Of a stretch of 64,000 bases of DNA, positions 57,281 to 64,000 are shown piece by piece (within the stretch, counting starts at the first letter, position 1; each line of letters starts with the position of its first letter). The position numbers and the translations under genes are program-made. Below the pieces are notes generated by a model, which saw only the letters and a list, made by a program, of their open reading frames with translations, did no database searches and was not told the DNA's origin. Origin of the DNA: Planctomycetales bacterium (GTDB taxonomy: Bacteria > Planctomycetota > Planctomycetia > Planctomycetales > Planctomycetaceae). Location of the stretch: the NCBI GenBank assembly GCA_026400835.1, contig JAPLOA010000050.1, positions 62,001 through 126,000 of the forward strand, read 5' to 3'.

Positions 57281-57337
57281 TGCTGAGGCCAACGCCAGCC
57301 AGTGACATGGTCAGGTAGCCAGCCAAGCCCGGCACAG
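57281..57337 (+). promoter_or_regulatory. Conserved leader block, copy 1
   Basis: Starts TGCTGAGGCC and contains GACATGGTCAGGTAGCCAGC; a closely similar block lies at 60394-60449. Both lie between the Fur-like site and the DUF1559 start, so they are probably transcribed 5' leader sequence. Confidence 0.6.
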
Positions 57338-57398
57338 AGGTTCTATGCGGTAAGTGGCCGCGTAGTGTTTTTGTGTTTTTTTGGCGAAAGGTTGTTCC

Positions 57399-58391
57399 AT
57401 GCTCGTCTCTCCAAAGTCAAAGCTCCATTCTCGCGGATTTACGCTGATTGAGTTGTTAGTTGTGATTGCGATCATCGCAATTTTGATCGCGCTGCTGCTT
57501 CCGGCCGTTCAGGCCGCTCGGGAAGCCGCCCGGAGAACTCAGTGCAAGAACAACATGAAGCAGCTTGGGCTGGCGCTGCACAATTATCATGACGTGCATA
57601 ACGTCTTTCCTCCGGGAGGGACCTATCGTTCCGCCGCTGTACAACCTGCAGGCTGGTCTGTTCAGGCTCGACTCCTGCCATTTATTGAGCAGGCAAATCT
57701 CCAGAATCTGATTGACTTTAGTCGCAGCTACGACGTGCAGCCTGCAGTCACGCAGGTCCGCGTTTCTACGTTTATGTGCCCAAGCGAAGTCAATGACAAG
57801 GCTTATCCGGACGGGGCATTGACTCACTGGCCGATCAACTATGCCGCGAACTATGGTGAATGGTTTGTCTGGAATCCCACAAGCGGCCAGTTTGGAACTG
57901 GCGCGTTTGGTCCAAATGCCAGAACCAGCATGAGAGACTTCACTGACGGCACCAGCAACACGCTGGCAATGGCCGAAGTAAAAGCCTTTCAGTATTACTT
58001 GCGGGACGCTGGTGCTGCAGGGAGTGCATCGGTGCCGAGTGATCCCGCGGCCATCAGCGGGCTTGGTGGTGCGTTGAGGAGTTCGGGCCATGCTGAATGG
58101 GTTGATAGTCGGGCCAACCAGACGTGTTTCACGACGACATTCACGCCGAATACGAAAGTTCCGCACAACGATGGAGGCACGATACGTGACGTCGACTGGG
58201 TGAATTCCCGAGAAGGTATCAGCGCGACTGTTTCAACTTATGGCGTGTTCACTGCCCGCAGTTTCCATACGGGGATTGTTCAGGGGCTGTTGATGGACGG
58301 TTCTGTAAGAGCCATTTCGGATAATGTTGATCGGGGGCTGTGGCGCGGAGCGGGTACCCGCAGTGGTGGTGAAGTACCTGGTGAGTTTTAG
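57399..58391 (+). CDS. DUF1559 pseudopilin-like protein, Fur-linked copy A
   Basis: 330 aa from ATG 57399 with GAAAGG seven bases upstream; a TTG at 57381 is less likely. Pilin-type leader ending at Gly13, then FTLIELLVVIAIIAI and QAAREAARRTQCKNNMKQ. The C-terminal landmark HTGIVQGLLMDGSVRAIS is present. It lies downstream of a Fur-box-like site and a shared leader block, which suggests expression under iron limitation. The small cysteine protein at 58542 follows it. Confidence 0.93.
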   Translation: MLVSPKSKLHSRGFTLIELLVVIAIIAILIALLLPAVQAAREAARRTQCKNNMKQLGLALHNYHDVHNVFPPGGTYRSAAVQPAGWSVQARLLPFIEQANLQNLIDFSRSYDVQPAVTQVRVSTFMCPSEVNDKAYPDGALTHWPINYAANYGEWFVWNPTSGQFGTGAFGPNARTSMRDFTDGTSNTLAMAEVKAFQYYLRDAGAAGSASVPSDPAAISGLGGALRSSGHAEWVDSRANQTCFTTTFTPNTKVPHNDGGTIRDVDWVNSREGISATVSTYGVFTARSFHTGIVQGLLMDGSVRAISDNVDRGLWRGAGTRSGGEVPGEF

Positions 58392-58541
58392 TTGAGGTTT
58401 TGGCCTATTCCGTGCGAGTTCATGATTGCGGCAAAGTTCCCCGGGATACCGCGAATACCGAGCCTGATATCAATTCGTGCAAAGACGAGTCCTTCGTGCA
58501 GATTCCAGAAGGGCGCTTTCAAAGAGTGGGGGCTGTTGATC

Positions 58542-58697
58542 ATGTCAAAAACGCTTTGCGAAATGAAGAAACTGCTGAAATCTGACTTTGTGCTTTACAA
58601 GCAGTTCGTGTGCAATGCCAGCCATGTATGCACGAAGTGCGGGCGAGCGGCCAACGACAAGAAACTGCTCTGCAAGCCCGAGCGACTCAAAGACTAG
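58542..58697 (+). CDS. 51-aa four-cysteine small protein
   Basis: From ATG 58542 with GGGGGC upstream. N-terminus SKTLCEMKKLLKSDFVLYKQ; C-terminus VCNASHVCTKCGRAANDKKL, then LCKPERL. The CxxC plus a later Cys looks like a small metal-binding (zinc-ribbon-like) site. It belongs to a type of short CKKCGR-x-A protein I have seen in many bacteria without known role. It follows the Fur-linked DUF1559 gene and is closed by a terminator. Confidence 0.75.
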   Translation: MSKTLCEMKKLLKSDFVLYKQFVCNASHVCTKCGRAANDKKLLCKPERLKD

Positions 58698-58754
58698 ATG
58701 TCTCCGAATCCCTCGCAGTTGTGCGACGGATCTGTAAACTTCTGGAACGCTGAC

Positions 58755-58806
58755 GCAGCATCCCTGGTTCCACCAAAATGGAACTATTGATGCTGCCTGG
58801 TTTTTG
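58755..58806 (+). terminator. Nested hairpin terminator
   Basis: Outer stem GCAGCATC / GATGCTGC (58755-58762, 58789-58796), inner stem GGTTCCA / TGGAAC(T), followed by CTGGTTTTTGG. Ends the DUF1559-small protein unit. Confidence 0.8.
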
Positions 58807-58890
58807 GGGGAGCACCGAAGGTTGCATCCGGTCTGCGTGATGCCGGGCTCCGCGTCTTCCGGAATTGAGTGCTCATCGAGAAAGGCTGTC

Positions 58891-60162
58891 ATGATTCGGA
58901 CTTCCGCGCATTTGTTGTTCCTTCTGTTGTTGAGCAACCTTGCTGCGTTGGGATCGAGCCCGTCGATCCTCCGTGCTGATGATGCAACTAGTTTCGAATT
59001 GCCGGCCACGGACGACGGGATTCCCGGGGCCGGGCCGATTCGTCGCTATGATTGGTTCAAGGGACTCTGGAAAGAACGTCGCGCGGCGTGGGCCACAAAA
59101 GTTGAGCAGGATCAAAAGGCCGTCGTCTTTCTGGGTGATTCAATTACGCAGGGCTGGGGCGATGATTTTCAGGGACCGTTCCCCGGAATGAAGGCTGCCA
59201 ATCGCGGCATCAGTGGCGATACGACTCGAGGCATGCTGTTGCGACTTCAGCAGGACGTGCTTTCCCTTAATCCGTCGGCTGTTGTGATGCTGATGGGAAC
59301 CAATGATCTGGAAGAACAGGCCGAACCACAGATCATCGCAGACAACATTAAGCTGATTGTGGACGAATTGAAGAAGCACAATCCGGAGTTGCCGATAGTT
59401 CTCTGTCAGGTTTTTCCCAGCTCAGCAACCAGGAAGCGTCCGGCCGACAAGATTCGGGAAATCAACAAGCTGACAGCGATGAAGGTCAAGGGTGACCCGC
59501 AAATCACAGTGCTTGATACATGGGCTCTCTTTGCCAATGAGCAGGGAGATGCCAAAGCCGAAGAGATGCCCGATCTGCTGCATCTGAATGAAATTGGCTA
59601 CAAAAAATGGGCCGCAGCACTGACTCCGGTTTTGGCGACTCTGGGATTTTTGGAAACTGAACCCGATCAATTCACGCCTGAGGAAGGATTCGAAAGTCTC
59701 TTTAACGGAAAAGATCTCACAGGATGGGGACATGACGGCAGGACCGTGACTCCTGATGGTCGTTACGTCGCGAAGAATGGTCGATTCATTGTGACAACTC
59801 CCGCCGAGGGCAGTCGCGTTCAGCAGCTTTACACGATGCGTGAGTTCCCGGGTAACTTCACTTTGAAGCTTGAATTTCGAGCGACACCAAATGCCGACAG
59901 CGGCGTGTTCATTCGCAAGCCACAATTACAATGTCGCGACTATCCATTGGCTGGTCCTTACAAGATGCTGAAGAATTATAAAGCAGGCGACTGGAATGAA
60001 CTTGTCGTTGTCGTGAAAGATGGCGTCGCCCACTGCACCTGCAATGGCGAAGTGATTGAGGAAGCTCTGAAAGTCCCTGAGACCGGTCCGATTGGACTTG
60101 AAGGTGACCGAGGACAAATGGAGTACCGTCGTATTCGCATCTCAACACAGCCGACGAAGTAA
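58891..60162 (+). CDS. Exported SGNH hydrolase fused to DUF1080 (3-keto-disaccharide hydrolase-like) domain
   Basis: 423 aa from ATG 58891 with AAAGG upstream. Signal peptide HLLFLLLLSNLAALGS. SGNH domain (about 60-245): nucleophile Ser84 in FLGDSITQGWG, NRGISGDTT, MLMGTNDLEE and the Asp/His block DLLHLNEIGY. DUF1080 domain (about 255-420): FESLFNGKDLTGWGHDG, NGRFIVTT, FTLKLEFRATPNADSGVFIR and the YRRIRI end. Esterase activity joined to a sugar-binding or glycosidase-like module fits processing of acylated polysaccharides. No Fur site is seen directly upstream; a terminator follows. Confidence 0.9.
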   Translation: MIRTSAHLLFLLLLSNLAALGSSPSILRADDATSFELPATDDGIPGAGPIRRYDWFKGLWKERRAAWATKVEQDQKAVVFLGDSITQGWGDDFQGPFPGMKAANRGISGDTTRGMLLRLQQDVLSLNPSAVVMLMGTNDLEEQAEPQIIADNIKLIVDELKKHNPELPIVLCQVFPSSATRKRPADKIREINKLTAMKVKGDPQITVLDTWALFANEQGDAKAEEMPDLLHLNEIGYKKWAAALTPVLATLGFLETEPDQFTPEEGFESLFNGKDLTGWGHDGRTVTPDGRYVAKNGRFIVTTPAEGSRVQQLYTMREFPGNFTLKLEFRATPNADSGVFIRKPQLQCRDYPLAGPYKMLKNYKAGDWNELVVVVKDGVAHCTCNGEVIEEALKVPETGPIGLEGDRGQMEYRRIRISTQPTK

Positions 60163-60193
60163 CTTCTTACCATCACAATGTGGTTCAACAGAA

Positions 60194-60229
60194 AGAGAGT
60201 TCAGCGACCTGGCTGAGCTCTCTTTTTTT
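60194..60229 (+). terminator. Rho-independent terminator
   Basis: 12-bp stem AGAGAGTTCAGC / GCTGAGCTCTCT (one G-U pair), six-base loop, then seven T. Confidence 0.92.
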
Positions 60230-60332
60230 GCGCGATGAATTCCGCAGGCCTGGGCATCAGTTTTCACTCGCATGAAATTCTTTGGAATTGCCAGGACTGC
60301 TGTTGAAACTCAGCACCTGATCGCTATTGTGT

Positions 60333-60347
60333 TGAGACTGAATCTCA
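60333..60347. promoter_or_regulatory. Fur-box-like palindrome 2
   Basis: TGAGACTGAATCTCA, a near-perfect palindrome, matches TGAGAATNATTCTCA at 13 of 15 positions. It is 184 bases before a DUF1559 gene whose likely operon ends in hemP, which supports iron control. Confidence 0.65.
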
Positions 60348-60393
60348 GTTTCGTGTTGCTGGCCAGCAACACTGTTTGAGGTTTACAGAAAAA

Positions 60394-60449
60394 TGCTGAG
60401 GCCGCAGCCAGCCAAAGACATGGTCAGGTAGCCAGCCACGCTCAGCACA
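60394..60449 (+). promoter_or_regulatory. Conserved leader block, copy 2
   Basis: Aligns with 57281-57337 from TGCTGAGGCC to the closing GCACA, including an uninterrupted GACATGGTCAGGTAGCCAGC. Both copies contain the minimal frame ATG-GTC-AGG-TAG. Confidence 0.6.
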
Positions 60450-60516
60450 AGCTTGTCCGATCGACATGGCGTCGTGCGGTTTCACCTTGTGTGGTTCGTG
60501 TGGAGGAATGGCTGCA

Positions 60517-61437
60517 ATGTCGCAGAGCGTTTTGTGTTCGGGTGTCTCTATTTCACGTGTTTGGCCCCGTCGTCGGGGATTTACTCTGATTGAGTTACTC
60601 GTTGTGATCGCAATCATTGCGATACTGGTTTCACTTCTCCTGCCTGCTGTGCAGCAGGCTTGCGAAGCCGCGCGAAGGGGTCAGTGTCGCATTAACCTCA
60701 AGCAGATCTCGCTGGCGATTCACAACTATCACGATGTCTTCAATCTGTTCCCCGCCACAGAAGTGGGTGGCACGGGAACACTTGCAAAGGCCAGCACCTT
60801 TGTCGCGATCCTGCCTTCTCTCGAACATTCCGGAGTGTTGCCGCTTTACAACTCTTCACTGGGGAACAGCGACTCGGTCAACATGGTCGCGGTGCAACGG
60901 ATGATTCCCGCTTATCTGTGCCCGTCAGCTCCGCTGCGACGGCAGATTCCGATCTCGGCCTGTGATGCAAACAATCGAGCGCCCGGAACCTATGCCATCA
61001 GCAGTGGCAGTGGAGATCCGTGGGGATCATTCGTCACCGGCAATCCTCAAAACGGTGCGATCGTTGGGCCGGGATCCGGGAAAACTCAGATGCGTGACAT
61101 CACTGACGGCACCTCGAATACGTTTCTGGTTGTTGAGGCCGCATGGAATCTCCCGGACTATTTATTCACATCCGGCCCATGTTCAGGCCAGGTTCGCCGG
61201 GGGTTCACCTGCTGGTCTTCTCCTTATCCATTGGCAACAGCGTTCACCACAATGGCTCCGTTCAATCCCCGGATGGGAGGAGCCAACGTTCTCTCAGGAT
61301 TTCTCAGTGAACATATCGGTGGATCACAATTGACCCTGGCCTATGGCTCTGTGAAGTTTTTCAGCGAGAACATCAGCCAGATCGTTCTTGATGCCGGCGA
61401 AACGCGTTCTGGCGGGGAGGTGCAGAGTGAATTCTGA
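60517..61437 (+). CDS. DUF1559 pseudopilin-like protein, Fur-linked copy B
   Basis: 306 aa from ATG 60517, nine bases after GGAGGA; the ATG at 60508 abuts that site and is unlikely. Gly21 then FTLIELLVVIAIIAI, with a slightly diverged family block QQACEAARRGQCRINLKQ. The C-terminal landmark is reduced (QLTLAYGSVKFFSENI). First gene of a probable four-gene iron-responsive unit; its stop overlaps the next start. Confidence 0.92.
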   Translation: MSQSVLCSGVSISRVWPRRRGFTLIELLVVIAIIAILVSLLLPAVQQACEAARRGQCRINLKQISLAIHNYHDVFNLFPATEVGGTGTLAKASTFVAILPSLEHSGVLPLYNSSLGNSDSVNMVAVQRMIPAYLCPSAPLRRQIPISACDANNRAPGTYAISSGSGDPWGSFVTGNPQNGAIVGPGSGKTQMRDITDGTSNTFLVVEAAWNLPDYLFTSGPCSGQVRRGFTCWSSPYPLATAFTTMAPFNPRMGGANVLSGFLSEHIGGSQLTLAYGSVKFFSENISQIVLDAGETRSGGEVQSEF

Positions 61438-61900
61438 ATCGACCTCTTCGCTTCAGCCAAAGTGTACCTTCGCGACTGGATTGCTGATTACGTTTTTCGC
61501 GATCGGCTGTGGTTCCGGCGATGCTCTGAACAGACAAGCAATCTGCGGATTTGTCAACGTCGATGGGAATCCGTTGAAGCATGGACTGATTCGTTTTGAG
61601 CCTCAGGGGACAACGACCTGGCCAGGAGTGATGGTCGAGATTCTTGATGGACAATTCTGTTTTTCCAAAGACATCGGACCCATTCCCGGGACGCATCGTG
61701 TCGAAGTCGAAGCCACTCAGTTCCACGGATTTGCTGTCGATAATGAAGCGGCTTACACCGCTGCGGTGATGCGGACGGGGCGATCTCCGCCGGGACGCAA
61801 TCTGATTCCAGCCGCCTACAACAGCAACTCAACACTGACTGTGTTTGAGCAGGATTCTAATGACCAGACGTTTCCCTTTGATCTGAGATCAAAACCCTGA
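61427..61900 (+). CDS. Carboxypeptidase-regulatory-like lipoprotein
   Basis: 157 aa from GTG 61427, seven bases after GGGGAGG and overlapping the DUF1559 stop by 11 bases. Hydrophobic signal ending in the lipobox AIGC. One transthyretin-like beta-sandwich: ICGFVNVDGNPLKHGLIRFE, GTHRVEVEATQFHGF, NLIPAAYNSNSTLTV. Same pairing as at 3340/4422, here coupled by overlap. Confidence 0.85.
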   Translation: MNSESTSSLQPKCTFATGLLITFFAIGCGSGDALNRQAICGFVNVDGNPLKHGLIRFEPQGTTTWPGVMVEILDGQFCFSKDIGPIPGTHRVEVEATQFHGFAVDNEAAYTAAVMRTGRSPPGRNLIPAAYNSNSTLTVFEQDSNDQTFPFDLRSKP

Positions 61901-62007
61901 GCGTGATGCCAACTTTTTACGCTGATGAATCCAACGATTCCATCGAAGACTCATATAACCCCGCCGCGAGAACGTCGCCTCGAACCAATGAATCAAGAGA
62001 AATTCAG

Positions 62008-63630
62008 ATGAAGAAGAAACTATTTCAATATCTTGCACTGATACCCTGTCTGCTCTTTGGCCCACTGGCGAACGCTCATTTTGTCTGGGTCATTAAGTCC
62101 GGAGAGAAGATTCAGATCTGCTTCAGTGAATCTGCCGAATCGGTAGAGCCTGAGTTGTTGAACAAAGTTGCCGCAGCCAAAGTCTGGGCTTATGTCCCCG
62201 GCGACGAGGGCGGCTCCAAAGCCATTGAGGTGCCTCTGTCTTTGACGGCCGAATCACTGACCGGAAATGTGGACGCCAAAGCGACTGCGGTCATTGTGTC
62301 TCATGAGTACGGTGTTGTCAGCAAAGGCGAAGCAACGTTCCTCCTGAGGTATCTTGCCAAGCAGCACATGTCTCCTCTCGGCGGCCAATGGCAAGCGATC
62401 AATGATGACGAACGGATGCCTCTGGAGGTAACTCCGAAATGGTCCGGCCGCGCCCTGCAGCTTACGGTGACCTTCAATGGTCAACCCGCATCGGGCCTCG
62501 AAGTTAAAGCCGCCGGTTGCGGCATCGATGAAACTCTGACGACCAACGACCAGGGAATTGTCGAATGTCTTCCGTTATCTGATGGGATTCTATCGGTGCG
62601 AAGTAAGCATGTGGCAGAGACGCCCGGTGAACTAAACGGAGAAAAATATGACTCTGCCAGAACCTATTCAACACTAACGCTGCCTTTGACGATTCCCGTC
62701 GTTGAAGTGGTGTCACACAAACTGCCCGCTTTGCCTCAGGGGATCACCAGTTTTGGTGCAGCGGTTGCCGGTGATCAGCTCTACGTCTATGGCGGCCATT
62801 TTGGCGACGCTCATCATTACTCAGAGGCAGGGCAGTCTGGTGAGTTCCGTCGGATATCGCTGACAGTGGAGAATGCTCAGTGGGAGAAATTAACTGGCGG
62901 CCCGAAGCTGACCGGACTGGCGCTGGTTGAGCACCACGGCAAGCTCTATCGAGTTGGTGGATTCACAGCAAAGAATAAGGCCGACGAGGATCAGAGCTTG
63001 TGGTCTCAGGACGGCTTTGCCTGCTTCGATCCTCAAACGGGGGTATGGACTGAACTCCCGGCGATGCCGTCCGGGAGATCATCTCATGATGCGGCCGTCA
63101 TGGACGGAAAATTGTATGTGGTGGGTGGCTGGAACATGCAGGGATCGGACAACACGATCTGGCATACGACCGCACTCGTCTGTGATTTGACTCAGCCGGA
63201 ACTCAAGTGGACGGAGCTTGCCACGCCTCCATTTCAGCGACGAGCCGTCAGTGTTGCAGCGCATAAGGGCAGGATCTACGTAATTGGCGGCATGACAGAA
63301 TCGGGCAGCACGACGACGGAAGTCAGCGTCTACGATCCCGCTGCCAACACATGGTCTGTTGCTCCAAAGCTGAATGGAACCGGCATGGAGGGATTCGGAA
63401 CTTCCTCGTTCGCGGCCGATGATCGTCTGATCGTCACGTCAATGTCCGGGGCGGTGCAGGTGTTGAGCGATGATGCGACCGGGTGGATCCCCGCAGGTCA
63501 GGTGAACGAAGCTCGCTTCTTTCACCGACAACTGACAACAGCCGACGGCAAAGTTCTGCTCATCGGCGGTGCCAGTATGCAGACGGGCAAGACAAGCACG
63601 ATTGAGCTGCTGCAATTTGTGGCGAAGTAA
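62008..63630 (+). CDS. Exported DUF4198-kelch protein
   Basis: 540 aa from ATG 62008. Signal peptide (KKLFQYLALIPCLLFGPLANA) followed at once by HFVWVIKSGEKIQICFSE, the DUF4198 start, a domain found on proteins linked to metal uptake. Residues of about 150-230 are a carboxypeptidase-regulatory-like sandwich. Residues of about 240-540 form a kelch propeller with GG-marked blades LYVYGGHFGD, LYRVGGFTAK, LYVVGGWNMQ, IYVIGGMTES and VLLIGGASMQ. It precedes hemP by 62 bases. A surface role in iron or haem acquisition is inferred from position. Confidence 0.85.
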   Translation: MKKKLFQYLALIPCLLFGPLANAHFVWVIKSGEKIQICFSESAESVEPELLNKVAAAKVWAYVPGDEGGSKAIEVPLSLTAESLTGNVDAKATAVIVSHEYGVVSKGEATFLLRYLAKQHMSPLGGQWQAINDDERMPLEVTPKWSGRALQLTVTFNGQPASGLEVKAAGCGIDETLTTNDQGIVECLPLSDGILSVRSKHVAETPGELNGEKYDSARTYSTLTLPLTIPVVEVVSHKLPALPQGITSFGAAVAGDQLYVYGGHFGDAHHYSEAGQSGEFRRISLTVENAQWEKLTGGPKLTGLALVEHHGKLYRVGGFTAKNKADEDQSLWSQDGFACFDPQTGVWTELPAMPSGRSSHDAAVMDGKLYVVGGWNMQGSDNTIWHTTALVCDLTQPELKWTELATPPFQRRAVSVAAHKGRIYVIGGMTESGSTTTEVSVYDPAANTWSVAPKLNGTGMEGFGTSSFAADDRLIVTSMSGAVQVLSDDATGWIPAGQVNEARFFHRQLTTADGKVLLIGGASMQTGKTSTIELLQFVAK

Positions 63631-63692
63631 AGGTTTCACTCAGCCATGGCAATATCGATGAACCCTTTAGACCATTCACAGGACGAAGCCCT

Positions 63693-63908
63693 ATGACCGG
63701 CAACAGATCGGATCAATCTTCGGCCGCTCACGCTCGCAAAGCAGCAGACACCATGAGTGATAAAACAACACAGAACAAACTGTCGTGCCTCGCATCGCTG
63801 GATTTTGAGGAGCTCGCGCAGGGGCAGCAGTGCATTTTGATTCGTCTCGCTGGCGAAACATACACGCTGCGAAAGACGCAATCCGGGAAACTGATACTCA
63901 ACAAGTAG
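63693..63908 (+). CDS. hemP: Hemin uptake protein HemP
   Basis: 71 aa; the core begins at Met21. The C-terminus QQCILIRLAGETYTLRKTQS, then GKLILNK, is the HemP/HmuP signature (PF10636). In proteobacteria HemP is a small protein encoded in haem-uptake loci and needed for expression of the haem receptor in some species. It ends a likely operon that starts after a Fur-like box. Confidence 0.88.
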   Translation: MTGNRSDQSSAAHARKAADTMSDKTTQNKLSCLASLDFEELAQGQQCILIRLAGETYTLRKTQSGKLILNK

Positions 63909-63926
63909 TCCGTCGGCTTCTCAAAT

Positions 63927-63959
63927 TGATCAGCCCGTAATCCTGATCAGCCCGTAATC
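63927..63959 (+). repeat. 17-bp direct repeat after hemP
   Basis: TGATCAGCCCGTAATC occurs at 63927-63942 and again at 63944-63959, one base apart. Confidence 0.85.
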
Positions 63960-64000
63960 GGTTCGGGAGCTTTGTCGGGGAAAAATCGGCCGTGTTCCAG

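Larger units (their letters stand above)
56670..57398. other. Divergent intergenic region, Fur-controlled side
   Basis: 729 bases between the GATase-like gene and the DUF1559 gene at 57399. No gene supported. It holds a small GC-rich hairpin (GACCGCCC..GGGCGGTC near 57030), the Fur-like palindrome at 57179 and the conserved leader block at 57281. Confidence 0.5.

Overview
The window is chromosomal DNA from a planctomycete, most likely of the order Planctomycetales; I could not settle the genus. Evidence for this is three DUF1559 proteins with the pseudopilin-like N-terminus typical of the phylum, a DUF1501 protein with a Tat signal, DUF1080, DUF4198/kelch and PA14 modules, and an FhcA homologue of tetrahydromethanopterin-linked C1 metabolism beside lipid A genes. 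There is no rRNA operon and no CRISPR array.

Layout. 1-5.0 kb: a small membrane protein open to the left edge, a GAF protein, a hairpin repeat, a group II truncated haemoglobin, a 1.3 kb stretch with no gene I can support, then a DUF1559 gene and a lipoprotein ended by a terminator. 5.7-10.2 kb: a secreted metallophosphoesterase, an Rpn-type nuclease and an HtrA-PDZ-PA14 protease. 10.4-15.8 kb: an ABC exporter operon (ATPase, two-lobe permease, HEAT-repeat protein) facing an orphan LolD-like ATPase. 15.9-19.9 kb: VOC protein, SGNH-type membrane protein, acetolactate synthase. 19.9-25.4 kb, minus strand: ompH/skp, lpxC, lpxA, a Gfo/Idh oxidoreductase and fhcA, a compact envelope/C1 cluster. 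26.0-34.9 kb: a large YCF48/CBM9-like secreted protein and an RND efflux pair. 35.1-41.8 kb: HrpA helicase, a nested palindromic element, an esterase and an LRR-like protein.

42,107-52,111 is an integrated mobile element of about 10 kb. It lies between a 44-bp direct repeat made of the 3' part of tRNA-Arg(CCT), and the intact tRNA stands at the right end beside a tyrosine integrase and an excisionase-like protein. It carries a primase-like protein, a recombination cassette (annealing-protein-like ORF, 81-aa protein, AddB/Cas4-like Fe-S nuclease), a chimeric ORF joining a nuclease-associated N-terminus to the tail of an MBL-fold protein, an opposite-strand PD-(D/E)XK protein, a HTH protein and two paralogous winged-helix proteins. 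No conjugation or capsid genes are visible.

52-64 kb: a DUF1501 protein, a large membrane protein of the GATase-like type, and then what looks like an iron-responsive region. Two DUF1559 genes each follow a Fur-box-like palindrome and share a conserved leader block. One is followed by a 51-aa four-cysteine protein, the other by a lipoprotein, a DUF4198-kelch protein and HemP. Between them lies an SGNH-DUF1080 fusion.
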